This document shows, one piece after another, positions 10,991 to 22,286 of a stretch of DNA of 64,000 nucleotides. Source of the stretch: Micrasema longulum (Eukaryota; Arthropoda; Insecta; Trichoptera; Brachycentridae); NCBI GenBank assembly GCA_022494885.1, contig JAGVSM010005029.1, forward strand, positions 1 to 64,000. Reading direction: 5' to 3'. Each line of letters begins with the position of its first letter. The stretch's first letter is position 1. The notes under the pieces are model-generated. The model was not told the origin of the DNA, made no database searches, and saw only the letters and a list, made by a program, of their open reading frames with translations. Both the position numbers and the translations under genes were made by a program.

Positions 10991-11269
10991 GGATTAAAAA
11001 GTACTATGGGATAGTATGAGAGGACACTGAAAGGCATATTAGAAAATTCCAGGATTTAATAATAATTAATGTTTTAAGAAAAGACTAACGACTTTCACTC
11101 AGCAGTCTCAGCTTAAACGTTTACACACGAGCTGTGCAGACAATGATATTCGTATCTGTATCCCGCAATCACCGGATCGCCTTGCAGAATACGTGTTTGA
11201 TGTCTTTTTTCTCTATTGATTTAAACACAACTATTTACAGATTCATTTTTTCCACATAATAAACAATTA

Positions 11270-11720
11270 TTAATAATAAAAATAATGTGACCTCACTGGG
11301 GTTACCTTGGCCGAGGACACTTAACAATATATATATTTTTTAATATGTTTACATGTGACACAAAGAAGACTTAATATACAGAGGTAATTAACAAAATGTT
11401 CAGACAGTTTTGTACACTGCGTATTTATGTTTATATTCAATTACATAACATAACATAACATAAACTATACATTTGTGGAGCAGTTGATTCAATATTAGTT
11501 TGGGCGAATGAGACAATCCATTTTACTTCTATCCAGCTACACTATTAATTTTTTTATAGCCTTTTTGAACATTTTATCGCTACTAATTATTTTAATGGAC
11601 AGTGGAAGTAGGTTATAGATTTAATTGCACAATATTAAAAATCTTTTTGTCCAAAAGTGGTGTTAGTTTGTATTTGTTTAAGCTGTCTTTGTGTTGAGGA
11701 TCTAGTGATTATATTATGCT
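11270..11720 (-). mobile_element. Jockey-like LINE 3' end (minus), copy 1
   Basis: Shares several hundred bases with 14300-14890: plus-strand GTGACCTCACTGGGGTTACC, then CATTTGTGGAGCAGTTGATT, then GAATGAGACAATCCATTTTA and TTTTTATAGCCTTTTTGAACA. Read on the minus strand, the last block encodes the FKKAIKKWI..-KMDCLIRPN tail seen more clearly in the 14-kb copy. Confidence 0.7.
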
Positions 11721-11999
11721 AATTGTTTAACGTAACTCGGACAAAGTTGAGTAGGGGGAAGGTAGCCTTCTAGATTGATGCTTCTGCTACACTATGACAA
11801 TACGTTGACATAATAATATGTAACTCACAAAACACCTTCTTACGATTATCTCATAGGCATCGTTTTCAAGGCCTACATGTTCTATCAGAAGGGTGACCAC
11901 ATCACTGAAAACATAACAGAGTTGTTTTTAATCAGCGTATTCAATATAAAATACGCTATTTTGTTTTCGCGGTACCTATTATATTTTACATGTATTTAT

Positions 12000-12105
12000 T
12001 TGAATCTTGATTACAAAGAAATTTGGCGGACTTATTGCTAAAAGCGATATCTTCCTGCCAACGAAAACAACAGACTGGTCGAAAGAAGAGTTAGTCAAAA
12101 AAATT
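12000..12105 (-). mobile_element. LINE 3' UTR fragment (minus)
   Basis: Second copy of the block described at 5265-5385. Key motifs are GGCGGACTTATTGCTAAAAG and CGAAAGAAGAGTTAGTCAAA. Confidence 0.6.
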
Positions 12106-12118
12106 ATACTAAAAAACA

Positions 12119-12238
12119 ATATATTTATTTATTTAACACTTTATATACATAATAAATAAATATACATAAACAATATATATACATATACAATATATATACA
12201 TAAACAATATATATACATATAAAATATATAAACATATA
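12119..12238. repeat. AT-rich tandem repeat, ATATATACATA-type
   Basis: Imperfect tandem array of the unit ATATATACATAAACA and variants. It lies at the 3' (tail) side of the minus-oriented LINE that follows, which suggests an expanded LINE tail. Confidence 0.8.
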
Positions 12239-12480
12239 AGGGCGGGCATATTGCCTTAAGGCAATTTCTTCCTACCTACCCAAACCAAGGACATATTGAA
12301 TCTTACAATTTTATACAAAAATTAAAAACAGAGATTAACAAAATAAAAATATATTTAAAAAATAACACTATACTATGAAGAGAAGAGAGGGGGTGGGAAG
12401 GAAAGAAGAAGGATAAAGGTACAATTTAAATATTAAAATAGTGACATTTCAATCTTGACTTAATTACGTATCAAAAGAGA
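12239..12480 (-). mobile_element. LINE tail (minus) of the 1.5-kb / 21.4-kb family
   Basis: The reverse complement contains AAGATTGAAATGTCACTAT, followed by a CTTCTTCTTTCCTTCCCACC stretch. The plus-strand copies at 1760-1830 and 21560-21650 have the same order. Only the last few coding bases and the 3' UTR remain. Confidence 0.65.
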
Positions 12481-12549
12481 CATACACGAAAAAACCTGAT
12501 TAGTTAAAAACTGATTAATAAAAAACAAAACAAAATGGATAACATTTGG

Positions 12550-13215
12550 CCGCCTTGATTACTCCGCATTTTCTCTCAAATTAAAGGGTATTGACATTGA
12601 AAAGGTGGACAAATTTAAATACCTCGGCAGCATTCTAACAGAGACCCTCGACCCAGATGATATGGAAATTAAATGCAGAATTGAGACAGCGAGAGCTGCT
12701 TTTAATAAAATGAAATTCCTCTTCTGCAATGCTAATCTCAACTTGAAAATAAGGCAAAGATTGGTAAAATGTTATGTGTGGTCTGTATTTTTGTATGGCT
12801 GTGAGACTTGGACTCTGAAAGTGAACACTATGAATAGGCTGGAGGCTTTTGAGATGTGGTTGCATCGCAGAATGCTTAAGATATCTTGGACAGACCTAAT
12901 AACGAACTCAGAAGTCTTAAGTCGTGCTAGAACGAACAGAGAACTCTTAACCACCATAAAAGTTCGTAAAATGTCATATCTGGGGCAATAATGCGTGGAG
13001 AAAAGTACCACTTGCTTCATTTAATTTTGAAAGGCAAGATTGAGGGTAACAGAGGGGCTGGAAGAAGACAGATGTCCTGGCTGCGAAATATACGTGACTG
13101 GACTGGCTTCAGGACTGTGGAGCAGATTTTCCGGGCAGCACAGGACAGGGAGACTTTTGCCAGAGTGATTGCCAACGTTGGGGATACCTGACAGGGCACT
13201 AAGAGAAAAAGAAGT
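12550..13215 (+). mobile_element. RTE-like LINE C-terminal region with one frameshift
   Basis: Frame 1 (12605-12991) reads DKFKYLGSILTETLDPDD, then VFLYGCETWTL, FEMWLHRRMLKISWTD and KVRKMSYLGQ. After a stop, frame 2 (to 13191) reads GKIEGNRGAGRRQMSWLRN, then FARVIANVGDT. This is the C-terminal half of an insect LINE reverse transcriptase. The last residues are shared with the inverted fragment at 47129-47240. The tail ends in AAGAGAAAAAGAAG. Confidence 0.85.
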
Positions 13216-13394
13216 AGTTAAAAATAACGGGTTTTTTAACTATAAAAAAAATTATGTTGTACATATTAAATGAAAAGGAATGCGGAATTAGGTAATGAGT
13301 TTAAAAGGAAAGAGAAAGAGGAACCAACGAAAAAAAGGAATAAAAAAAATAAAAAAACAATGAAATGGCGGTAGGTTAAGGTTCTAAGGATATA

Positions 13395-13462
13395 CAACGT
13401 ATACGTGGAAGAACAACGTTTGGATTTTGCACCACGATAATGCTAGAATTAAATAAGATAAA
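13395..13462 (+). mobile_element. mariner transposase scrap
   Basis: Plus-strand reading gives WKNNVWILHHDNARIK, the second catalytic-aspartate segment (HHDNA) of mariner-type transposases, then a stop. It is cut off on the right by a family A repeat. Confidence 0.65.
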
Positions 13463-13464
13463 CA

Positions 13465-13705
13465 AATTACAACAGGGATGGAGAATACCTTAAATAAGGG
13501 AATATGGAAGTCAAGGCATTTACAGGGCTTATGACCTGTCATTGGCTGGTTTAAATGGCCACTTTACACACTGTGTAACATTCACCATTTTGCCTATGTT
13601 TGAACATCCACATTTCTTCAATTCTTCCATTTGTTGATTTTAGTGAAGTTAAAGATCTGAAACCTTTATTGTTGTGAAGAGATTCATCTGACTGAATATC
13701 TCATA
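13465..13705 (+). repeat. Family A repeat, one unit
   Basis: Head-to-tail motifs in order: ACAACAGGGATGGAGAA, GGGAATATGGAAGTC, CTTATGACCTGTCATTGGC, TGGCCACTTTACACACTGTG, CATCCACATTTCTTC, GTTAAAGATCTGAAACC. The closing GGCAACGCCTGAAAA block is missing. Confidence 0.85.
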
Positions 13706-13895
13706 GCTCCGTGTCCGGTAAAAATTTGGGTCGTTTCGAAAGTACTTTGGTGATGATGACGGAAGTTTGCTGCATCAGCCAGCGTTGGGAAAAACATAAT
13801 TCAGATATGGTGCGTCTTTTTTCAAGGGTAAAAAATCCATCGGGCAAGTCTATGTATTCTAAGTATTCTAAATCAACGAATGCAGCGTTATCCAT
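13701..13895 (-). other. Unidentified 64-codon open frame (minus)
   Basis: It begins MDNAAFVDLEYLEYIDLPDG and has a balanced, non-repetitive composition, unlike most short frames here. The C-terminal part contains a basic KVLSKRPKF. The frame stops exactly where the family A repeat begins, so it may be a fragment of a longer coding region cut by that insertion. No family is recognised and no splice or promoter evidence supports it as a gene. Confidence 0.2.
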
Positions 13896-14138
13896 TTTGA
13901 AAAGAAAATTATGTTACCGTATCGCGCTGGTTTAAATATCCTTGACTATTCAACCTTTTAGACTAAGGTACTAATACATTTCTTCAATTTACAATTAATC
14001 CATGAAACGAGTCACCATAAAATACTGTACATACCCACGGAGTGAATTCTAATTATGTTTTCTCTTTTATCTTGATTACCAGTTAATCAATTTGAAACAC
14101 TACTTGGCAATCTTAATCAAGGTGATGGTGAAATATTT

Positions 14139-14221
14139 CATGCCAACCACGTCGGGAATCGAAATCGAGACCTCTGCATGGTAGGCAAACGCGCTGACCA
14201 CTACACCACGAGGCCGAGTAT
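14139..14221 (-). mobile_element. tRNA-derived SINE head (minus)
   Basis: The reverse complement reads CTCGTGGTGTAGTGGTCAGC (box A region), then ATTTCGATTCCCGACG (box B region). The fragments at 40914-40968 and 53547-53623 share this head type. Confidence 0.65.
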
Positions 14222-14299
14222 TTTTGAAGGTAAAATGAGTCTTACATTGACAAACGTTGCATGTTTTTTTTTTAATGTATATATATTTTTACTATATTT

Positions 14300-14890
14300 A
14301 ATAATAAAAATAATGTGACTTCACTGGGGTTGGGTTACCCGTGCCGAGGACACAACAATTTACTTTTAAAAGAAAATATTTTTACATTTGAGAATAAACA
14401 AAGAAGACTAACTTCATAAACCGAGAAAATTAACAAAATGTTCAGGCAGTTTTAAACACTACGAATTTATGTTTATAATTAATTTATGTTCATCTATATT
14501 ATTTATATTACAAAACGCACAAAAAGAACAAAAACATAACATAAGCTGTACATTTGTGGAGCAGTTGATTCAATATTGGTTTGGGCGAATGAGACAATCC
14601 ATTTTACTTTTACCTAGCTCCACTATCCATTTTTTTATAGCCTTTTTGAACATTTTATTGTTACTAAATGTTTTAATAGATAGTGGAAATAGGTTATAGA
14701 TTTTATTTGAATAATACTTAAAATGCATTAGTCGTAAATTGGTATTAGTTTGTATTAATTAAGGTTGTCTTTGTGTTAAGGATCTAGTGATTATATTATT
14801 TGTTTGTGATGTATTGTAGGGGTTATGCCTTTCATTTGAGTAAGAGTAGTTTTTGAATCTGTGAGTATTGTTTTAGGGTATAATTGATTT
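14300..14890 (-). mobile_element. Jockey-like LINE 3' end (minus), copy 2
   Basis: Minus-strand reading from about 14705 gives IYNLFPLSIKTFSNNKMFKK, then AIKKWIVELGKSKMDCLI and RPNQY. This is the YN-LP-x-IK...FKK-x-IK-W tail of Jockey-type LINEs. The 3' UTR contains the GGCACGGG..CCCCAGTGAAG block (reverse complement of about 14320-14350) shared with 11270-11720 and with 25690-26070. Confidence 0.75.
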
Positions 14891-14899
14891 GTGGACACG

Positions 14900-15539
14900 C
14901 TTTCCACTGGACCACGAGGTTATTATTTAAGTACGTTAAAATGGTAAATTATCATCATCAATCCTCTTCCCGAACTTAGAGATGCATAGGGCTCTGATTT
15001 GGTACACCAATCGTAGCGCTCATCATGATAATTTATTAGATGCATTAAAGCAAAATGATCAGTTTTACGGTTCAAGTGGCGGTCCAGGCACTATGAAGTG
15101 TTCAACTATAAAATATCGAGAATTGAAACTGAAAACGCGCTAGCCACTTCTGTTGTATGACATTTTAAATATAATATGGCCCATGGTCGCCCTACATAGC
15201 AAAATATAGTGATCTCATACACCTCGTAACATGGCATAATGCTTAATAATATTTATTACACAATAATGTACTATAGTTATATTTTTCGCGTTATGACTAA
15301 TTTTGGAGAAATAGCAAACATACATTATTTTTTATATTTTATGTAAATAGTGGTACTTAGCGTTGCCAGCCTCCATCATGCGAATATTAGTAGACACAAA
15401 AAATAAATCGGTACATTTTAGTAAATTCATTGCCATTGGGGCGAGAGAGCAAGGGGGTATTAAAATTATTCTACCCATTTTCATTTCAAAATTTCGCTAA
15501 ACATGTATGTGGAACATAAAAAAAAAAACAAATCAAATG
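14900..15539. other. Unassigned DNA
   Basis: No coding family or repeat recognised. Confidence 0.35.
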
Positions 15540-15612
15540 GCGGGCCCCGTGGACCAACGACTGACGCTTGCCGGCCACATGCGGGGTTCCGTATTCGATT
15601 TCCGATGAGATC
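15540..15612 (+). mobile_element. Possible tRNA-like SINE head
   Basis: GGGCCCCGTGGACCAACGAC followed by GGGGTTCCGTATTCGATTTC resembles a degenerate box A plus box B pair. It is a weak match and the downstream body is not recognised. Confidence 0.35.
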
Positions 15613-15957
15613 AAAATAATTTTAGGTAATTATAATAACAAGGTATTTTTTTTACGTTAATCGTAATTTTAAGCATTTCATTGGATTGTTCAAAAGAGGG
15701 AATTGAATTCTTTGCTGTCTGGTATTACATTGATTGGTCATGATCAATTCGCCGATATTATTACTAAACTTTTTAAAGGCTTGCCATTCGTTAAGATTGA
15801 TTATTTTGCCTTTTGTTGAATAGGTTTATTTTACGTCCCAGCTCAACACAAAACTTTGGTCCCATGGGATTGGGACTAATGTGTCAAAAATGTTGGTTAT
15901 TAAGTATAGTACCTACTGCGAATAAACGCATCAAATATGATCAAGATACGCTGCCGC

Positions 15958-16545
15958 TTCAATTCTTCCATTTGTTGATTTTAGTGAAGTTAAAGAGCTG
16001 AAATCTTTCTTGTTGTGAGGGGATTCATATAACTGAATTATTTCACGTACTAGGCAACGCCTGAAAACAATGTTCCAATTCTTTTTACTTCTTCTTTTAC
16101 CGGATAGTTATTTCAACATTCATAGTATGTCGAAATGCTTGCAGACTGGCTGGATATTCGCCCTAGGGAGTTGTTCATATTTCAATTTGTTGCAACAAAG
16201 GGAAAACAATTTTGAGAAGGGAGTATGGGAGTCTAGGCATTTACAGGGCTTATGACCTGTCATGGAAGGAAGAGCAATGTCTTTACTCAACCGTATCTCT
16301 TCGGATATTGACATACTTCATATTAGTGAAAAAAAATTCAGAGAGGATAGCATTCTTTCTCTATAATTGCTGGGAATTTTTATTTTACCATTTTTGTATA
16401 TTTAAATTTTTGTATTAATTTTTTAGTTTTATGTGTGCATTGAACTATTTTGTAATGTACATAAACGTTTATAAAATAAATAAATTGAAATTGAAAAAAA
16501 TTGGCTGGTTCAGCTAGTTTGCAAGCATTTGGACATACTCAAAAC
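15958..16545 (+). repeat. Family A repeat, tail-linker-head arrangement, interrupted
   Basis: Order along the plus strand: tail motifs (GTTAAAGAGCTGAAATC, GGCAACGCCTGAAAACA), then the linker with CTGGCTGGATATTCGCCCTA and GGAGTTG, then a new head (GGGAGTATGGGAGTCTAGGC, TTATGACCTGTCA). A LINE-like insertion of about 237 bp follows, then TTGGCTGGTT continues the head from 16500. The tail running into a head implies a tandem unit. Confidence 0.8.
16263..16499 (+). mobile_element. Short retroelement insertion inside a family A repeat
   Basis: The sequence interrupts family A between GACCTGTCA and TTGGCTGG, which are contiguous in other copies. It ends in AAATAAATAAATTG..GAAAAAAA, a retroelement-style A-rich tail. 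The body resembles a truncated LINE 3' UTR. No coding tail is recognised. Confidence 0.6.
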
Positions 16546-17069
16546 ATTGATGATTTGATTTCTTTAAAATACATAAAAAGCACAGAAAACCGTGGTTTTC
16601 AGTTTAAACACTCTTCTGAAAGATCTATGGTTTGTGACATTTGAGGTTTTTAAAACAAGGTCTTCAATTATACTCAATGTTTTTAATCAATCACCCCTTT
16701 TAAGTAAACAAAGTGGTACGTGTATGTCTTCCGATGATCTAAGGGAAGCCATTTTTTTCCTGTCAAATTGTTTACTTTCGATATCGTAACCTCGTTTCCA
16801 ATATTACCCATTGCCGCAATTACTAAGTATGAAGAAGCAATGAACACTTCAAATATTGAATGTAATCGATTTGCATGCACAGTCAGGTAAATAAAGAATG
16901 TAAATGCTATTCGAATGCATTTGTACGTTTTCATATTTTACCTTTGATCAAATGTCAAATCGAGGGATAGTTGAATCGTGGTTGGATCCCATAAGTCTAA
17001 TGCGTCGATGAGACACATCCACTTCTTAATTTAATTCCTATTTATCGTAAATTTAACATTGCATAAGAA

Positions 17070-17675
17070 TCGTAACGGAGCAACTCTGAAAAACGTGAAA
17101 GAGTTTGTGGTAACTTGGAAGCAGCATCACCTGGGATAGTAGAACAAAAAGAGAAGTCAACTGCCGCATACATCAAGCAAGGCTTGCGTTCAACAAAAAA
17201 TCAAAGATTTTCGAGTCAAACAACATAAACCTAAAACTCCGCAAGCAACTTGCCAAGACATGTATGGAGAATATTGATGTACGGTTGTGAGACATGGTGC
17301 CTTACAGAGAGAGATTAAAAAATACTAGAGGTCTTTGAGATGTGGTGTTACAGAAGAATGTTAGGAATTTCCTGGAGAGACCACATCACTACTGACAAGG
17401 TTATCGAAAACCATCTCAAAGAGGCGAGTGCAGTGGATCGGCCACATTATGCGCCATAAGGGTCTCCTGCATGACATAATAGAGGGAATGGTTGAAGGGA
17501 TAAATCACAGAGGGCGCCCTCGACGGTAGTATTTGGAGTGTGCGAGAATTTGAACTGCGCCTCGTATGTTGAGCAGAAGAGGGTTGCGGAGAATAGAGAA
17601 CAGTGGAAGACGAGATGCAGGACTATGCTGTAAACTAATTCCCAGGATTGAGACTGTGAAGAAGAAGAATCGTGC
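17070..17675 (+). mobile_element. RTE-like LINE C-terminal region ending in (GAA)n
   Basis: Plus-strand frames, with several shifts, read ARLAFNKKSKIFES, NLKLRKQLAKT, LMYGCETWCL, FEMWCYRRMLGISWRD, RRVQWIGHIMRHKGLLHD and HRGRPR. This order (YGCETW, RRMLGISW, GHI-R, GRPR) is the C-terminal half of an insect LINE reverse transcriptase. The 3' end is GAAGAAGAAGAA at about 17658-17669. It is a decayed, 5'-truncated copy. Confidence 0.85.
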
Positions 17676-17679
17676 AAAT

Positions 17680-18699
17680 ATGAAAGCAAGGCTTGTACAG
17701 TCAGAAGAGAGAGTTAGGATAAATTCTTCCGAGCGATTACGAAGAAAAATCGTCGATCCTGTATCTTTGAGTTTCGGGTATTGAGAGCACTCGTACCTTT
17801 ACATAGGTATTAAGGGCATCAAAGCCCTACGATACACATATCTACGCACTGGACGTGACAAAAATCACGTTCAAGTGAGCACTTTTTGAATTTTATATCG
17901 CCTTGAGTACTTTCATCACAGAAGCCTATTTAAAATACGAGAGAGAAATAAGTAATTTTTTATTTGACATTGAGCGCGGAGTAAAGTTTGATAGTGAAGA
18001 CATCAGTGACAGCACCACCGGCTAAGAGGAAATGCGAACTGACTTGTCTTCATACAAATGTTTTCCCGTATTTTCTCTTCGGATTATGGCGCTAGATTTT
18101 TTAACACTCTATAGATATTTACTATTGGTGTGTCTATCGTTTTGCTAAATTTGACTAAATGATCTAAAAACCCATAAAATCGCCTAGTTTTATCCGCTGT
18201 CTTCGGGCGCACGTTACAAAAATATGATAAATAATTTTGAAAAACACGAAAAATTTCACTCTGGATTCTCTTTCTAAAAAAAACGAAATCGGTTCAGTTT
18301 TGAGGTTTGGGTTTATAAATAAATAATTGTAATAAAAAATCTAAAAAAACTTTGCACTTATTAGGCAAAAAAACCAGCAAGTTCCTAATAACTACTTAAG
18401 TTTATTAAAAGTTTTTGAGAAATAATTCAGCTGTTTGGCTACAATATTATGCCAGTTTGTCCATTAATTTGTAAAAAATAACACGCAATCAGATAATTTA
18501 GCCATAATGTGTAAATCGGAGTTTGTCATTACAGAAAATCACCTAGCCAATACAAAATGATTCGGTTGTTAATGCTTTCCGGTCATTATTTAAAACGACA
18601 TAGAAACTTGTTCATTTTCCTTTAAGTGTGCATAGTCACTTTTCTATTTACAGCCTTGAATAATGTTTATTTTCAAAACAAATACCCTGATTCGTGAAT
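17680..18699. other. Unassigned DNA
   Basis: No supported gene. Around 18280-18330, AATCGGTTCAGTTTTGAGG resembles a repeat-associated block common in lepidopteran genomes (impression only). Confidence 0.35.
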
Positions 18700-19400
18700 A
18701 ATTAATTTATTTTTTTATTTATTTTTTTATTTTTTTTATTTAATTTTTTATTTTATTTTTATTATTTTACATATTTATTACAGCAATATACAAGTAATTA
18801 TTTATACAACAAATTAATTCAGTAGTAAAAGTAAGCATATATATTTTTTATTTTTGCTGTTGGTTCATCTAAACTGCCTAACTAAGGATAGCTTCCCCGT
18901 TCTAAGGCAGTAAATTATGTATTTTATAATGATATTTAAAAGTATTTACAGTTTTATCATAATGTGTGCTTTTTCAGTCTTAAAGGCAAACAATGAATAT
19001 CCAGAGAAAACATAAATAATACCAAAATCTCTATATCCTAAGTCCCAAGCCATTACTAGTAAAACAAGCAACCAGCTTACGTCCTTCTACATCGGACAAC
19101 AAATTCTCTGACTCCCTCCGACCAATATGGATTAAGAATGCAGTCAACACCTTCCTCAGCCTGGCAATCCCACCACATTTCCACGAAACTGGGATAAGGT
19201 TATATACCCTCGGGCCTATATAATATTGCTGCCTTTGAGCTAAAAAAGTATTGACTCCTCTCTGTAGAATCAGATCCTTATTGGAGTGTCTAGTATTATG
19301 AACATGACAAACCCTTGCGTATTTTTCCCTGTTGAGATGTGTGACCGCTACTGACCTCAATATATACTGTTGACGAATATCCAGCACTTGAAATTCTTTG
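18700..19400 (-). mobile_element. LINE 3' end (minus) with coding tail and A-rich terminus
   Basis: Minus-strand reading from 19387 to 19031: MLDIRQQYILRSVAVTHLNR, then HNTRHSNKDLILQRGVNTFL, QQYYIGPRVYNLIPVSW and FLIHIGRRESENLL. This is the typical C-terminal tail of Jockey/BEL-like LINEs (H-TR...G-x-x-YN-x-P). A 3' UTR with a GCCTTAG..CAGTTTAG block follows. The minus-strand terminus at 18700-18770 is an A-rich run (T-rich on the plus strand). Confidence 0.75.
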
Positions 19401-19559
19401 AAGAGCGAATCACTCGGGTATCGGTATGGTTTTTTTTTAATATAACTCTTAACACTGATTTTTGAGCTATAGCTGCTGAAGCCATAGTCGTTTTAGTGCA
19501 GCTTCCCCAGCCAATCAGACCATACTATGATACTAATGATGCTAGTATCATAGTTTTGA

Positions 19560-20440
19560 GAAACATAGAGATGGAGAACATTTTAGAGAAGGGAGTATGA
19601 AAGTCTAGGCATTTACAAGACGTATGACATGTCATTGGATGGTTTAGGTGGCAACTTTACACACTGTGTAACATTTACCATTCTGCCTATGTTTGAATAT
19701 CCATATTTCTTAAATTCTTCTAACTGTTGATTTTTGTGAAGTAGAAGTGCTGAAACATTTTTTGATGCGGGTGAGATTCACATGATCGAATTATTTCTCC
19801 TAATAAAAAAAGACATACCTATTAGGATTTTTATTTAGATATATCTCAATAGAGACGATTTGTATCAATTCAGTTTTTGTTTACAACGATTCGGATATAT
19901 TATTGTTAAAAACATAAAACTCAGAACACAGTCATAGTTCAAAGTTTTTAGTATTTTCAAATGTTTGCAGACAGGCTGGATTTCCTTCCTAGGGAGTTGA
20001 ACAGATCTAAATTTGTTGCAACATAGAGGGAAAACATTTTCGAGACGGGAATATGGATGTCTAGGCTTAACAGGGCTGGTTTGAGTGGCCACTTGACACT
20101 GTCGCGGTGAATCGGGAAGGATCGATAAAAAAATTTTCCCCAAACTCCGCGAGCAGGTCCGTTGTTTTACATTTTTGACACGAAAGAGAAAGCTTGGATA
20201 TGCCGCCTTTTTTGAACGCGTATTCGAAATAGAAAAAATCAAAAGATTGGTGGTATGATTATTGTCTGTGACGGCAAGCAATGAATGACCGTCCACACTG
20301 TGAAACATTTACCATTCTGTCTATGTTTAAATATCCACATTTCCTCATCTCCTCATCTCTTCCATCTGTTGACTTTTGTGAAGTAAAAGAGCTGAAACCT
20401 TTATCATGTTGGTAAAACTCATCCAACTGAACCAATTCAC
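19560..20440 (+). repeat. Family A repeat, head-to-tail dimer
   Basis: The first unit starts at about 19565 (GAGATGGAGAACATTTTAG) and runs through the tail at about 19800. The linker with GCAGACAGGCTGGATTTCC follows at about 19970, and a second head starts at about 20018 (TTGCAACATAGAGGGAAAAC). The period is about 450 bp. The second unit has an extra segment of about 200 bp (about 20098-20297) between GGCCACTTGACAC and TGTGAAACATTTACC, which is absent from other copies. Confidence 0.8.
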
Positions 20441-20444
20441 CACT

Positions 20445-20620
20445 CAAACTAGCCAATGACAGGTCATAAGCACTGTAAATGCCTAGACTTCCATATTCCC
20501 TTTTCGAAAATGTTTTTCCTCTCTGGCAAATAAATTTAGATCTGAATAACTCCCTAGGGAGGAAATCCAGCCAGTCTGCAAACATTTGGACATTCAAAAC
20601 ATTGTTGAATTAGTTCATTT
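20445..20620 (-). repeat. Family A repeat, inverted head plus linker
   Basis: Reverse complement of the head and linker (GCCAATGACAGGTCATAAGC, AACTCCCTAGGGAGGAAATC, CAGTCTGCAAACATTTGGAC). With 19965-20095 it makes a long inverted repeat around a spacer of about 350 bp. Confidence 0.85.
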
Positions 20621-21430
20621 TTATTTCAAACTAAACTTATATTATGTTTAAAAAACAACAAAAAATTCAAATAAATACATATAAAACAAATTCTGCAGAC
20701 ATATCTGAAAAATGCATTTTGCTGTAGGAAATGTCTAAAGTCATGTTAATAATCGATTGGTAATAATCCAATAAAATATGTTTTCACCAGCATCTAGTTC
20801 GAATATTTTTTTAGTATTTAAAAAAATCTTAAACTACAGTTCATTTAGTAAAAATGATTAATTATTTATCCAGAAAGCATTATTCATAAGATGATTTATA
20901 TGTTCTGATTGCCAACGCCATTGGTTGAATGTTATCATTAAAAATAATCGAATAGTTTGACGAACATAAATATCACGATATAAAAGAAAATTAAGTTTGT
21001 GCTAGGATACCGATTTTAGACTCGGCGAATGAACAAGTTTTTCGTTGATTATTTTTGTTTATTCTTCATAATATACGCGTGTGTTATCTGATTTATTTTT
21101 ATATTAGTTAGATCAACGTCCAAAGAACTTAACAAAGACAGAAAAATATTTTTACTAATGTAATAAATAAGTAATATCGTCGCCGTTTAGACAAAAAACA
21201 CCATTTTGAGATCTTTCAATTTTAAAAATTGGAGACTAAGGAAAAAAAAATATTTTAAAGGTTTTATGTACACAACATAATCCATTCATGTCTTTTTAAT
21301 AAACTCCATTGGTATTTTTTTTGTTTCTGGTACGTTAAAAATACTAGGAAGATTTTTAATGAGGCTATGTGACTGAAAAAAAAAGTCACTTTTGCTTCAA
21401 GCTAAAAGAGGTAGTGAAAGGAAGTAAATA
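20621..21430. other. Unassigned AT-rich DNA
   Basis: No coding family or repeat match recognised. Confidence 0.35.
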
Positions 21431-21439
21431 TAATAATAC

Positions 21440-21660
21440 CTCTTTTAATACCCCTTTACCGCTCTGATTTTTTTGCCTCCTATTTCACAGTAGTAGTAGC
21501 TGCTCGATTGTGGAATAATCTACCCACTAATGTTAGAGACGCCCCTTCTTTATTTACATTGAAATCAAGATTGAAATGTCACTATCTAAATATTTGAGTT
21601 GTTTCTTTCTCCTTCTTCTTTTCTTCCTATCACCTCTCTTCTTTTCTTAGTGTAGTTTTT
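21440..21660 (+). mobile_element. Jockey/CR1-type LINE tail, copy 2
   Basis: Same C-terminal coding tail and 3' UTR as 1540-1800 (CGATTGTGGAATAATCTACC, AATGTTAGAGACGCCCCTTC). It has an extra TAG triplet in the GTAGTAGTAG run at about 21491. Confidence 0.75.
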
Positions 21661-22029
21661 TTTGTTCGTTTTTGTTTTAATATTTTGTGTGAAATTATAA
21701 GATTCTGCATAACTAGAATATTTTATTTATTTTATTACCATAAACGGCAAATTTGCCTTTTACAAAAAAAAATACCCATGTGCTTGTATGTTTTCCCATT
21801 AATATAATCAATATTGAAATATTTATTTAAAATTGTGTTTTCTTCAAAATAACTAGTGTACGTTTTCGTGTCACTGCTTTTAAAAATATTTTACTATATA
21901 GAGTGCCCTATAGGGCATGTCTATGTATTATATGTCAATGACGTACGCCCTTTATTCTGACTTTCCACATGCTTAAAGCTGTGGGCAAGTCAAAAGCGTA
22001 AAGTATTTGTTGAATTTGGTCATGCCGTG

Positions 22030-22150
22030 TCTTTCTCAGCTTTTCTCGTTTTTTTTTCATTCTTCCTTTTAGTCGTTCTTTTACTGTCCATTCGTTCTAC
22101 ATGTCCAAACCAACGCAGCACTCATTTTTGATGTTGTCGATAATGCTTTT
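22030..22150 (-). mobile_element. LINE scrap (minus)
   Basis: CTGTCCATTCGTTCTACATG-TCCAAACCA and TGTTGTCGATAATGC match the inverted LINE at 52664-53120 (positions about 52867-52930). Confidence 0.65.
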
Positions 22151-22286
22151 CTCAGTCTTACATCACACACGGAATATTAATAATGTTTGCTAACAATGAA
22201 AGATAATGTTAAAAAGCGAAAAGAGGTATAAATTTATATAAAAGGAACGGGTATAAAAATCAATTTAAAAAAGTACGAGTACCTTG

